A DNA stretch of 64,000 bases from Adiantum capillus-veneris. Taxonomy: Eukaryota > Streptophyta > Polypodiopsida > Polypodiales > Pteridaceae. Of the stretch, positions 1 to 10,599 are shown piece after piece; the stretch's first letter is position 1; each line of letters begins with the position of its first letter. Both the position numbers and the translations under genes were made by a program. The DNA is taken from the NCBI GenBank assembly GCA_014529385.2, contig CM043955.1, positions 142,774,140 to 142,838,139 on the forward strand. The letters run 5' to 3'. The notes under the pieces are model-generated. The model had not been told where the DNA came from, did no database searches, and saw only the letters and a program-made list of their open reading frames with translations.

Positions 1-199
1 AAGATGAAGAAGATGGAAATCTTAAGCATTGAAGCATGGCTCTTGGTTGGATTTTCATTCCATAACCAAGATTGTTGGTGTAGGCTCTCAACTTCTCAAC
101 AAGCTTGGAGAAGGAGATGGAGCTCTTGCACTTTGCACTCCACACAATGAGAGAATGTGTGTGTGTGTGGGAGAGTATTCCCCCTCTCAAGCTTAGTCC

Positions 200-241
<42 letters not shown>

Positions 242-848
242 TTATTTAATTATATCATTTGGACATGTGCCTTCTTTTTCCTCTTTGAGAGAAAGAACTT
301 AATTATTTATTTTTATGCATCTAAATTCTCATAGGACCCCTTTAAAGCCTATCCAATAGGATTCAAGCACATCATGAGGACCATATGTGGAGGATTTTGA
401 CATGTGTCTTTTATGCTTCTTAAGTCATTTGGTTTGAATTGAACACTTCAAACACTTAGTCAATTAAGCATGGAAACCATTTATGCCTCTTGAGAGATCA
501 TATTTGAATTGAACACTTCAAGAACCTTAGCAAGCCGACAAACACCTCATGCTTGGGTAGGATTTCCACCTCAAGGTCAGCCCTAGCTTGCCTAAGGTCA
601 AAGGACTTTTTAACACTAGATTTTGGAGGTCTTTAATGAAGCTAACCCTAAGGTCTTTTAATCTCCATTAGATGGATTTTTCTCTTTGATAGACTACCTC
701 GTTTTGGACCCCTATTGAGATGTACCCATCTCTCCTCTTGGTCCTTGCTGAGGTAAATCTAGAAGCACTTATTGCAGATTGCTCTTTGGTAGATTGTCTC
801 CTTTTGGACCCCTATTGACATGCAACCATTTCTCCTTTTGGTCCTATA
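1..848 (+). repeat. Left arm of a 42-kb-spaced inverted repeat
   Basis: The sequence from base 1 reappears in reverse complement ending at 44066, and the match continues through the CT microsatellite and several hundred bases of non-coding DNA to about 848 (partner about 43064). Both copies contain an internal duplication of a roughly 100-bp unit (about 700-760 and 790-848) with the motif CTCCTTTTGGACCCCTATTG. No coding capacity is visible. It is probably one copy of a non-autonomous mobile element or LTR, cut by the window edge on the left and by gypsy DNA on the right. Confidence 0.75.
202..238. repeat. (CT)n microsatellite
   Basis: Uninterrupted CT dinucleotide run of about 37 bp. The inverted partner has the matching (GA)n at 43803-43851, so the microsatellite belongs to the repeated element. 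The ORF spanning it (Ser/Leu run) is a repeat artefact. Confidence 0.97.
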
Positions 849-914
849 AACAAGGTTTGGGATTACTGAGAAGGAGAAGAAATGAATACCACAGTGCCCC
901 CCATAGAGCACTAG

Positions 915-1295
915 GGAGTAGAAACCATTGCTATCTTGGATAGTGGAGTAGGGGTTTCCATTGCTACAAAATTGATTTGGGAGAAATGGGAAAGACCTAC
1001 CCTAAGAGAGATTCAAATGAAATTGTAGCTAGTTGATGGCTATATTGCAAAACCTATTGAAATTATGAAACAAATACTGATGACTTCTTGTGGAATCGAG
1101 TATGAACGTACGTTTGCTATAGTATATTTTGGTACTGAGAATAACTATGATCTTATTCTAGGAAGGCCATTCATGCATCAGTTAAAAATGGTTCAAGACT
1201 GGGGTTATGCTTATATCTACTTCTGCCACATGGATACCAATACACGCATCAACTCAAATGACCACAACTGCAGAGATGTAAAAGAACACTCGTAG
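915..1295 (+). pseudogene. Retropepsin-like protease, gypsy copy 1
   Basis: Translation gives an active-site-like AILDSGVGVSIAT (DSG triad), then an interrupted stretch (in-frame TAG near 1026), then LILGRPFMHQLKMVQDWGYAYI, the second conserved part of gypsy retropepsins (hydrophobic-GRPF). The open part from 1065 is 76 codons. The homologous region of the second copy (21128-21486) shares the same order: DSG, IATKE/L, SCGIEYE, DIIL-RPFIR. In the family this enzyme processes the Gag-Pol polyprotein. The stop makes this copy a pseudogene. Confidence 0.8.
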
Positions 1296-1301
1296 AAGAT
1301 T

Positions 1302-2351
1302 TTGATTCTGCCAACTGCTACAAAGTGTGAATTACCAGCAAGGTTGAACTCAAGAGCTCACTTCTGGATGTTTGGATTTTCTAACTGTGACAGTTTCATC
1401 AAGGACAAAAACAAGAAATCAAGACCATTTGAAGTGCTAGACTATGTACTTGAGCCATTCCTTGAAGAAAAAATAGAGCCCTTGGAGTGGACTCAGATTT
1501 AGACCACCTTAGATATGTGTGTCAATGAGATCACACCTACGAAGTTTTGTGATGAAAAGGGCTTGGACTTAATTCCCTTATGCATGATTAGAGTGAATCC
1601 AAGCAAAAATCACCAAAAAACAACAGAAACTAGTGAAGTAAAAAGAGTTGAGACCGAAGTGCAATGTTTGCATATCTGGGATAAGATTTCTATTAGAGAT
1701 CTTACCATGGAAATTGATTCAAATCATGTCTTAGAGAACAACAGCGAATCAAGTGATGAATGTTACTATGGCACCCTTGATGCTCACAGATACGGAGAGC
1801 TTAATGAAGATGATGAAAAATCAAAGGATCATGAGAGTGATCTTGAAAAAAAACCTAAAAAATTATTTGACTTCCCAAATCAAAAGCCCAAAAGTCAGCA
1901 ACATTATAGAAACAAACATGCAATAAAAGGGATGAGAAGCAAGCCAATGCCATATATCAAGGGGAAACAGTCATACTTGAGACTAGTGGGAGTGCTCACA
2001 AGACAAAGTAACTAAGAAACCCACCAGTCCTATTTGAACCAAAAAAATAAAAATAAAAAAAGGACAAAAAAAAATCCTCATAAAGACACATTAAAGACAC
2101 AAAATGCTACTAGTGAACCTAAATGGACTAAGGTTGAATGGAAAAAGAAACACAGTGAACAAAAACAAACATTGAAAGAGGTTTGGACAACAAAAATGGA
2201 AAGTGAAACCAAAAATGGGGAAGAATCAGGGAAAGATGGAGAAAGTTTACCCTCACATTACAAGAAGTACACTATTCAAGACAACAAAATCATCATTGAA
2301 CACCCAATGAGGGAGAAGGGAAGAAGCAAGGAAATATCACGATGGACCTGA
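1302..2351 (+). pseudogene. Protease-to-RT linker of gypsy copy 1
   Basis: Three consecutive open stretches (1302-1502, 1515-2015, 2034-2351) encode hydrophilic, acidic then lysine-rich sequence. They contain MCVNEITPTKFCDEKGLDLI, which matches DVCVNEATNTNFCDEDGYDI in copy 2 (21701 onward). That shared cysteine-containing motif (CVNE...FCDE) is therefore a conserved part of this family's polyprotein. No known domain is recognised. The order suggests a spacer between protease and reverse transcriptase. Confidence 0.6.
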
Positions 2352-2429
2352 GGATGCTAAAATAATATATCTAGGAGAACTGGGAGAAGAACCTAAATCT
2401 ACTTACATTGCTACATACCTATCACTAGA

Positions 2430-4090
2430 CAAGGAAGAGTTGTTGATTCAAACACTCAAAGATTATAGGGATGTGTTCACTTGGTCTTACAAGGACTTGG
2501 GGGTTGATCCTGCCATCTATCAACATACCATTCCCTTAAAGCCTGTTGCTAAGCCAAGCAGACAACGCCCTTACACTTACAATGAAACATTTGCAAAGAA
2601 AATCAAAGAGATTCACCTACAAAATTGAGCACACGGATTGTGTCATGACATAAAAAACTATCGGACGTAAAACCTTCCCTATTAAAATCCTTATCTCATT
2701 TGTATGCCACATCTCATGAACTCCTTGGTTAATTCTTAACCCAAGGTTTGAAAGTAAATAAAAAATCTCAAATTATGATAGCCCATTAAATGCAGCAGGT
2801 TCTTCTTGTTGGGAAATTGTGTCCACCTCCCTCTCCTTGGTTCCAATTATGGTGGTACCTAAGAAGAATGGCAAAATAAGAGTGTACGTCAATCTCACAA
2901 AAAAGTGACAAAAACTACTATTTGCAACAACTATCCTCTTCCTATCACTGATCATGTCTTGCAAAGAGTAGCAAGGAAACACACATATAAATGTTTGGAT
3001 GTAATTTAGGTTATAATCAATTGGCAATTAACAGTATTTTGGTACCAAAAAGGATACTTTAGTTTCCTTTTTTCATAAATTTAAATTAAGTGGTGGTACA
3101 TGAAATCTAGAAAAAATCTCAAGAATTTCTTTTACAAACTTATAAAATGCTATCCAAGGTACTCATAAAAATTATAATCTGTCACTTTTGTGCACAACCT
3201 CACTTTTGTGCACAACTTTATATACACACTTTTATTAGTTTTTTCATGGCAATGTTTATTTTGCAAAAACTTATGCACTATAAAATGTTTTAAACGAGCT
3301 TAAATTACAAGATTCTTGCAAGTTTGAAACCTTGAAAAATGCTTAGTTGATGGGTATTGGCCTATGGATACATTATAGAACTTAATTTATGTCCGATAAC
3401 CTCATCATGTTAACAAAAGAGACCTTGAAAGACCAAAATTTTCCTCTTTGTCAGCATTTTCAAGATTTGGGTTTTTTTATTACAACAAAAATCTAGTCTC
3501 ATAACTAAGTTATGAAGCTTGATTTCTTGCTATCATAGGTTTTTTCCTATCCATGCACCTTGAAATCTATAAAGAATCTTATTATGATGAGAAGCTATAT
3601 TCAATTTATGGAAATTTTGTGAAGACTACAATACATTTTTATGATTTTTCCATCTTAAACTTATCACCATAATCTTAATTTGGTATTATTTTTAGAAAAT
3701 TTAAAATTTGTCTATGTTCTTCACCTCATAACTGACCTAAAATATGTACATGACCTATCAATTTTTTTTTCTAGATTCACTAAATGATTATGACAAGTTG
3801 TTGGAAAAATGGGACACTTCAGTGTCTCATGACACTTGAGTGTCTGGTTACAGAAATAGTGTTAAACCAAAAGATCAACACAAAACATCTTAAGCAATTG
3901 AATGTGACATTTTTTCTTATCGGGTTATGTCTTTTGGGTTGACGAATGCACCGGACACCTTCCAAAGACTTATGGCTCATGCTTTTAGAGAATACTTGCA
4001 TATCTTTTTAGAAATCTATATGGATGACTTATGTGTGCATTCAATATTATGTGAAGACCATATAGAACATCTAAAAAATGTATTTGGGAA
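2430..4090 (+). pseudogene. Reverse transcriptase, gypsy copy 1
   Basis: The N-terminal part (2440-2628) reads DVFTWSYKDLGVDPAIYQHTIPLKP, the usual entry to gypsy RT. Near 2840-2900 a damaged VVPKKNGKIRVYV follows. After about 1 kb of AT-rich sequence without RT similarity (about 2950-3890, probably an insertion or strongly decayed), the RT resumes at 3915 with VMSFGLTNAPDTFQRLMAHA and the catalytic box IYMDDLCVHS near 4017-4045. The YMDD aspartates are intact, but the domain is split and frameshifted. Confidence 0.8.
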
Positions 4091-4099
4091 ATGTTGCAC

Positions 4100-4353
4100 C
4101 TATTGAATCTTCTTGAATCCAAAAAAATGTGTTTTCTGGTGAGGTACAACAAGATCTTATAGGACATATTGTATCCACCAATGGAATATCCACAGATATG
4201 GACAAAATCAAGGTGATTGTGGATATGCCACGTCTGAGAATAGTAAAAGAGGTTCAATCATTCATGGGACATTGTGGATACTATAGAAATTTTATCTACA
4301 TGTATGCAATTATTGTTAAGCCACTCTATGGTTTGATTGTAACCTTCAATTAG
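4100..4353 (+). pseudogene. RT connection segment, gypsy copy 1
   Basis: LNPKKCVFW followed by GHIVSTNGISTDMDKIKVI, then VQSFMGHCGYYRNFI. These are the standard motifs linking RT to RNase H in Ty3/gypsy (LNPxKC, LGHxVSxxGI, VRSFLGxxxYYRRFI). The open part 4129-4353 has 74 codons. A frame change separates it from the YMDD block upstream. Confidence 0.75.
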
Positions 4354-4554
4354 ACAGAGCATTGTGAGAAATCATTTTAGAAGTTGAAGCAGGCTTTGAT
4401 ATCAACACCAATCCTCAAGGCACCAGATTGGAATAAAATCTATGGTTTGATTGTAACCTTCAATTAGACAGGGCATTGTGAGAAATCATTTTAGAAGTTG
4501 AAGCAAGCTTTGATATCAACACCAATCCTCAAGGAACCAGATTGGAATAAAATC
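4327..4554 (+). repeat. 114-bp tandem duplication inside pol
   Basis: Two adjacent 114-bp units (4327-4440 and 4441-4554) differ at only a few positions (for example GACAGAG/GACAGGG and GGCACC/GGAACC). 114 is a multiple of three, so reading frame is kept. The unit covers the start of the RNase H region (SLRLKQALISTPILKAPDWNKI). Confidence 0.95.
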
Positions 4555-5230
4555 TTTCATGTTCATGTAGATGCCTCTCCGTTTGCCATTGGATGTGTTC
4601 TGACACAACCTGGTGAGGGAACTATGGATTTAAGGATCTTCTATTCTAGTTGTCAACTAAACAATGTCAAATAAAACTACACAACTACATAAAGGAAAGG
4701 ATTAAGAATGGTGTATGCTATGAAGAATTTTGACATTATCCCCTAGTAGCCAACCGGTTCATATTCTTTGTGAATCACCAAGCACTATTGTATTTGGTCA
4801 ACAAGCCATGCAACATGGACCAGATAGTGAAATGGATCATTATCTTTCTTGAATTTGAATTCACAGTTGTGGTTAAAAAAGGGACAACTCATCAACAGAC
4901 TGATCACCTATGCAAACTATTAAACAGAGAGAACCTAGATGGAGTTGAAGATGATTTTCCAGATGCATGTCTCTTTAACCTAGAAACGATACATAGATGG
5001 CATGAGAATATAATTGCACTTTTGCCCATAGGACAATTGTTGATAGACTGAACCAAAATAGCTAAAAGACGCTTAATAGAAAAAACAAATTCTTTCAAAC
5101 TGCTTAGAGAATGACTATATCATAGGGATTCATATGGAATCTTACGGTTGTGCATAGAAGCCTCTAACATTCCTTTGTACCTAAAAGTAGCACATTGTGG
5201 ATAGGGGGAAAGTGAAACACACTTGAAACA
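4555..5230 (+). pseudogene. RNase H and start of integrase, gypsy copy 1
   Basis: FHVHVDASPFAIGCVLTQPG (about 4555-4614) is the first RNase H motif, with its aspartate. The later FVNHQALLYLVNKPCNMDQI (4770 onward) matches the gypsy 'DHxALxYL' region, with the usual D changed to N (NHQAL). Around 5100-5200 translation gives the start of an integrase zinc-domain entry (LYLKVAHCG). After that similarity stops, so the integrase core is lost. 5230-5558 shows no retroelement protein, only AC-rich sequence and a purine-rich tract. Confidence 0.7.
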
Positions 5231-5558
5231 CAAACAATCTTCTTCTCTATAGCCCAGAATACTCAATGCAGCCCAATCCAGTAGAGTTCACCTTCAATAC
5301 TCAACACTTCTGCATACAGATCATCATCCACACATATACCAATGCACGCATAGTTTGCACAATCAATTGACACCACACCACACCGATTTTTTCCGTTCAC
5401 AACAATCTCACAACACACAACACTCTCTCTTTTTCTCTCACACACACAAAGGTTCGGGGAGGCACACACATCTCACACACCCACACCAAATGGTTGGAAC
5501 ATAGCAAAGACAAGAAGGAGGGAAAGAGGGAAGAAATTACACAATTTTTTATATGTTT

Positions 5559-6476
5559 TGTTTGAGGATTGATTGAACGGGCGCCCACCTAGCCAGACAC
5601 ATAGCCACACACAACATTTGTAGTCTATTATTTTCCCAATCTAGTGTAGTGATACTCTATGTAAATCCTGATTCTAGAGTAGCAGGTCAATTCCCTGAGT
5701 TGTAATTCTATCATGACAACTGTAAAGGTCCATGTGAACCGGCCACCACTGGCCATTTAGAATGCCCTACGTATAAATGTCAATAACCTTAATGTGAAAG
5801 AAGACTTCTCTTTAGGAGAAGGAAAGAGCTCTGTTGTACGTACGCTCAAGCTACAAAGCTGCTCCAACTTGTAATCATCACAATTAATGAATGGGTAATC
5901 ATATTTCAATTTTAAAACTTGCATTGTGTTCCTCTCTCTTTTCTCTTTCATTCAAGTGTAAGCATTGTCACTTTTGTTGAGGTTTGCGACTACGCGTTAG
6001 TAAGCCTAATCATAAGATTTGAGTGCTTAAATCATTGTTTTTAGTTGTTGTGGCCATAGGAGAGTGTTCCTAGACTATAGGGTGACCTTTTTGGACTGAT
6101 CTGTTGTAGTTTTAAAGACCTTGTTCATGATGGATTGTGATTTTGATACCTTACCGGATTGCAAATAGAGCTGGTAGGATAGTGCCCCTAGGTTTCCTAG
6201 ACCTCCTCCTGAAGTTTTGTTGCATTTCGAGTCTGTTCGAGTGCCAAAATGGCGTGATGACCTAGAGCTGTGAGAAAGGACATAGGAAGATTTCCTTGAT
6301 CATTGAGTGTTGGTTTGCTTGTTGAGTTGGTGTGTTTGATTGTTAACGTTCACTTCTTGAAATTGACAATCTCAAAGAGTCTTTGTGTCCCATCCGAGTC
6401 ACTTCCCTGAGTATTGACATTATGTTAGTGCACGATAGCTATGCTACAGACATTTGCCGTCGATGACCCACCAACA
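5559..6476 (+). repeat. LTR shared by gypsy copies 1 and 2
   Basis: 918-bp LTR starting TG and ending ACA, matched along its whole length by 24109-25028 and, inverted, by 25040-25959. Upstream lies the end of a pol region; downstream lies a PBS and leader. It can therefore serve as the 3' LTR of copy 1 and the 5' LTR of copy 2. Confidence 0.85.
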
Positions 6477-6494
6477 TTGGCACCATTGTTGAAG
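6477..6494 (+). other. Primer-binding site
   Basis: TTGGCACCATTGTTGAAG starts immediately after the LTR's CA end. It resembles the TTGGCGCCGTTGCCGGGG type of PBS found in many plant gypsy elements. Position and pattern support priming of minus-strand DNA; the exact tRNA was not verified. Confidence 0.65.
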
Positions 6495-6899
6495 ATATGA
6501 TCCTTAGATGGTGAGTGACCTAGTGTGTATTTAGAGCTTCTTTTTCTGAAGATATGTCTCTCCATTCCATTTACACTTTAGCAGTGAAGCAACTAGAGAC
6601 GGGGTTTAGTGCTTGGTAGAGTCTAAAAGTCAAGGACTTGCTAGATCTATTTTCAATAGGTAAAGAGAGTTGTGAGTGAGATAGCCAAAAAACATTTCAT
6701 TCTTCGATTTTCTCATTAATTTTAGAGTGTTGTTCCGTTTTTCGTTTTGACTTTATTTTGTGCCATTCTGTTTGTTTTTGTTTCATGTTTCATTTCAATA
6801 CTTAGGAGTAGGGTAAGTAGAAACTACCACCATCAAATTTGGGCTAAAAGATTGAAAGTAAAAAGAGTGAAAACCATATTTTGGTTGAAATAACCATAG
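6495..6899 (+). other. Leader of gypsy copy 2, no gene seen
   Basis: Non-coding, AT-rich stretch between the PBS and the tandem repeats. No ORF of note and no repeat unit recognised. Confidence 0.6.
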
Positions 6900-8950
6900 C
6901 TCTAAAATTCTAAAAATTTGATGGTAGAGACCTCAAAAGTGATCCAAAGTCAAAAATTTGTGGATCAAGGGCATCAACATACTCTCTAGAAGCAATATGG
7001 AGAGTTTGGCCAGAATCTGTGGAGGAACAGAGATCGTGATCCATGTACCCCAGAGACCAATTTGGCAGAAAAGTGACTAATGACACTGTATATTAGTGGG
7101 ACATTGCTCTCATCAAGTGTTCTTGAAAGAGAATCTCAAAAATCACATCAAAATTGACTATTAGGGCAAGAACAATTAAACATGCATTTCAGACACAAAA
7201 TTTGGGGTTTTTCAACTTTTTGGGATCCAAATTAAAAAAAAAGTGAGATTTCACTTCTACAGGGAATAGAGAACCTGCATAACAAAATCCATGAAAAAAT
7301 GTTGTCAAACATGGATTGCGATCAATGTATCCTTTTGACATTTGGGGCTGATATTTGACAAGTACATCTTTGATAACTAGTGGAACAACTTTTCCAAAAG
7401 GGACCATGTCAAAAAATTGAAAAAAGTTAGTCAAAATAACCAAATACCGAAACTAGCCAAAAACCGCAGAGCAGACAAGAAAATCACTTTTGACTAGTAA
7501 AAAGTTGTCCAAATCCAAAAGGAAGTGGTGGAGTAGACTATTAACACTACAGGTAATCATCAAGCCAAATTTGGTGTTCACATCTGATGGAACATGGATT
7601 GCGATCCATGTACCTCATTAAAAAAAATTGGTTGAGATTTGAGCAGTAGGTAGCTGAGACATAGACAAACACTTTTCCCAAAAGAACCATATGCAAAAAA
7701 ATTATAAAATGTGTTCAAAAGAGCAAAAGACAGAACAAAGTCAAAACTGTCACAACAGACTATAGAAGTCAGTTTTGGTTAGGCAAAACTGATCCAAATC
7801 CAGAATTCTTTGTGGGGCAAGCTACAAAGACCAAGCTATTAGTACACCAAAGATCAAGTCCAAAAGTGGAGGAAAATGGATTGCGATCCATTTACCCCTG
7901 AGAAATTTTTGGACAAAAATTTTTCAAACCTGTAGCAGAGACCATTGTGAACAAAAATCTCCAAAGAAACATTGTCAAAAAAGTTCAAAAAGTGGGTCAA
8001 AAGTGCAAAAAGTAGCTTAAGGTAAAAACCCTAAAACAGACATAGGTATTGACTTTTGCTTGACCTAAAGTGATCCAAATCACATAAGAACCATATAACA
8101 GGGATGAGGAGACCAAGGACAAGCTGTATGCCAAGTTTCATTACCATCTGACACAAAGGTATTGTGATCCATGTTCCTATGTCACAGATTGATACTAAAC
8201 TTGCACCATAGCTAGAGGACATCCAAATGAGTCTAGTGGTCTTTTCAAAACTGAATTTGGATATAAAAAACCAAGTCAAAAGCCAAAACTACCAAGTACT
8301 TTGACAAACTATCAGAATTGACCTAATTTTAAATCCAAAGGTCCATTTTCAAAAAAATTGATACCATAGTACCTACTAATCATGTTGATTCTGATGGTAC
8401 CAAAAAAAGTTAGTTTGGGCTCCCAACATGGATCACGATCCATGTACCCACAGTAACAGTCTAACCTGAAACTTTCCAGATCAGTAATGCATACACAAGG
8501 AAACATATCCCCAAGTCTAGTTTTGAGAAAAATCAAGAAAATTTGGGTCAAAAGGGAGCAAAACAAGTGACAGACTAAAAACCGCAGTGCAGAACTTGTA
8601 TTGGCCATTGACCTATCAAAACAAGTCCAAATTCAAAAAGATATGAGATTTAGCTTGTAGACATAGTCATAAACAAACTCCTAAGAGATCGAGTTTAGAT
8701 GTGGTTGAACATGGATCGTGATCCATGTACCTCAACCTCAGAATTTGATGAAAATTGGTACATAGCCTGCATATGACCTTGTCTACATACTGTCAAAATT
8801 TGGAGAAAAACAAAATTGACAGAGGAACATGAATCACAATCTATGTACCTCAGCATAGTGGGGGTATCTGACTTGATGATCTTGTAGACATACTTCACTA
8901 CACCCCAAATCTCAAGTTTGAGCTAAAAATACCTTTTAGAGACCACTATA
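6900..8950 (+). repeat. Diverged 282-bp tandem repeat in the retroelement leader
   Basis: A near-palindromic core, consensus ATGGATTGCGATCCATGTAC, occurs at about 7030, 7311, 7594, 7876, 8157, 8428, 8711 and 8829. Spacings are 281, 283, 282, 281, 271, 283 and 118 bp. Flanking parts of the units also recur (GTCCAAATCCA, GTCAAAA...CAGAC, TTGACTTTTG) but are strongly diverged. There are thus about six to seven full monomers and a partial one. No conserved ORF spans them. Confidence 0.85.
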
Positions 8951-9287
8951 CAAGCCAAAGTTCTTGTGTTTTGGTCCTGAGATTTTCTTGAGTGATGTTT
9001 CAAGTGCAGTTCACTAAAATTGCTCTAACTTTTGATAGACAACTCCAAATTGAGACAGATATAGCCAGGAAGAAAGCTTGCAGGCAATAAGACACACCTA
9101 GACTGAATTTTTCTAGGTTTCCTAATTTCAAACTTTTAGTGTACCCCAAGACTAGTTTCTAGAGACCAAAAAACCACAAAGACCTAACTTTTGAAAGACC
9201 TGACTAGGGCCAAAAAGAGGGCAAGTTGCACTAAGCCAAAGTGGGCTTGTAAGACACTATCTTGAGAATCTTGAGTGAGCCTTAATC

Positions 9288-9755
9288 ATGACAAGTCATC
9301 CACCACCAGGTTTTTCTACTCCACTCAGAGACATGGAAAACACAAGAAATGCTGCAATGCCTTCAACACTGGCATTGGGAGAATACCTAGAGGAGAGGCA
9401 TCATCTGATCAAAAAACCAAATGTGAGATTCCTATTTGTGAACCTATCTAACTTCTTATATAGGTTCACTAACGGGAATCCATATATCTTCTTCAAGTGT
9501 GTGGAACGCAATGCTAGAGAGTTGAGATTCCATAGGAACCTCTATGCATTCACGTATACAGGTGCCCATAGATTGCAAGTTTTGATGGTAAATAATTATG
9601 GATGCGAGTACAAACTTGTTGATCCAAATGACCTAGAGACATATACATACAAGGGTACTCCGATTTCTACTTACTTTCAGCCAAAAACTATGCCGCCAGA
9701 GCACATATCAGAGAGGATTCCATCGGGATTTTCTCCAGACGAGAGGAGGGCATGA
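9288..9755 (+). CDS. Unknown 155-aa ORF in the leader of gypsy copy 2
   Basis: The ATG at 9288 lies in TCATGACA. The protein starts MTSHPPPGFSTPLRDMENTR, has a mixed middle part with NPYIFFKCVERNARELRFHR and VNNYGCEYKLVDPNDLE, and ends SGFSPDERRA. No zinc knuckle, transmembrane segment or catalytic motif is recognised. It sits between the 282-bp repeat array and the nested insertions, upstream of the gag remnant at 18717, so it may be an N-terminal Gag part or an extra leader ORF. Its normal amino-acid composition and intact frame amid decayed DNA make it worth keeping. Function unknown. Confidence 0.45.
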   Translation: MTSHPPPGFSTPLRDMENTRNAAMPSTLALGEYLEERHHLIKKPNVRFLFVNLSNFLYRFTNGNPYIFFKCVERNARELRFHRNLYAFTYTGAHRLQVLMVNNYGCEYKLVDPNDLETYTYKGTPISTYFQPKTMPPEHISERIPSGFSPDERRA

Positions 9756-10599
9756 GAGACGTCGGTGCAGCCAAAGTTGGTCTGAGCTGGGAAGTGGTGT
9801 ATGCCAAGCAAAGGCTACAGGCAGGTGCAATGCAGAAGGCTAGGGAAGGTATCAAGGTCCTGGGTAGCCAAAGGGTAGGAAGAATGTATAATTAAAGCGG
9901 CTTTATAGGCCAAAGGGCTCAAAATAGGCCCAGATGGGATAGTAGGTGAAGGTGCCCAAAGTGCCTACAATGTAGTGTTCGACGTGCTCTAGAAGCCGGT
10001 CTAGATGGCTCATCAAATGGAGCCTCGATGTGCAAGACATTGCAGTTCAAAGCTGGAAGGTTTAACAGATCCGTGACGGACAGGGCAGCTGGGGACAGGT
10101 GGCCCAAGCAGTGTAGTGCTCAAATTATGGAGCGTACCTATTTTCTTGGATTGCAAATCAAAGCGCGGGATAGCAAGTTATGATCACTTGAAGATTTGTC
10201 GAGGGTCGGGTCAATGCCCACCTGACAATATGGGTATGCATGCCATCTAGCATTTATTAGGCCTCGATAGAGTTCAAACAAATAGAGAAAATTCTGTGGA
10301 GTCAACAAAAATTGATGGCTTGTGATTCCGAGTCTTGACCGCCAAGTTATAGATGGACAAAGTCTGGGGCAATTGCCCGAGGAAAGGTACCAGATATTTT
10401 TTTCTGTTTTTGATGACCTCGGTTTGCGACCTTGGGAGGATCAAGAGGTGGCGAGAGATGAGTGGGTTAAAGTCCACAATGGGAGTTGTCAGTGGGTTTC
10501 CCCGATTTGGGCATATAATTACTGAGCAGAAAGAAGCAAAGCTCTGAAGTGGGGAGAGAATTTCCATTTCCAAGGTTTTTTAAAGGGTTTTTTTTGTTT
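9756..10599. other. No convincing gene
   Basis: GC content is higher than in the preceding leader. Short overlapping ORFs on both strands (10322-10525 plus, 10274-10573 minus) show no recognisable domain. Probably mobile-element DNA bordering the nested insertions. Confidence 0.4.

Larger units (their letters stand above)
870..5558 (+). mobile_element. Degraded Ty3/gypsy retrotransposon, pol portion (copy 1)
   Basis: In order on the plus strand: retropepsin-like protease, acidic/lysine-rich linker, reverse transcriptase, RNase H and the first part of an integrase zinc domain. This is the protease-RT-RNaseH-integrase order typical of Ty3/gypsy. Gag and a 5' LTR are absent; the left edge abuts the inverted-repeat arm near 870. 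The right edge runs into an LTR at 5559 after a purine-rich stretch (about 5511-5537). Many stops and frame changes make it non-functional. The same protease and linker family recurs at 21128-22204. Confidence 0.85.

Noticed and set aside
6900-8950. Evenly spaced near-palindromes as a CRISPR-like array
   Set aside because: Units are 282 bp, diverged throughout and in a plant retroelement; no cas genes, and no short repeat-spacer structure.
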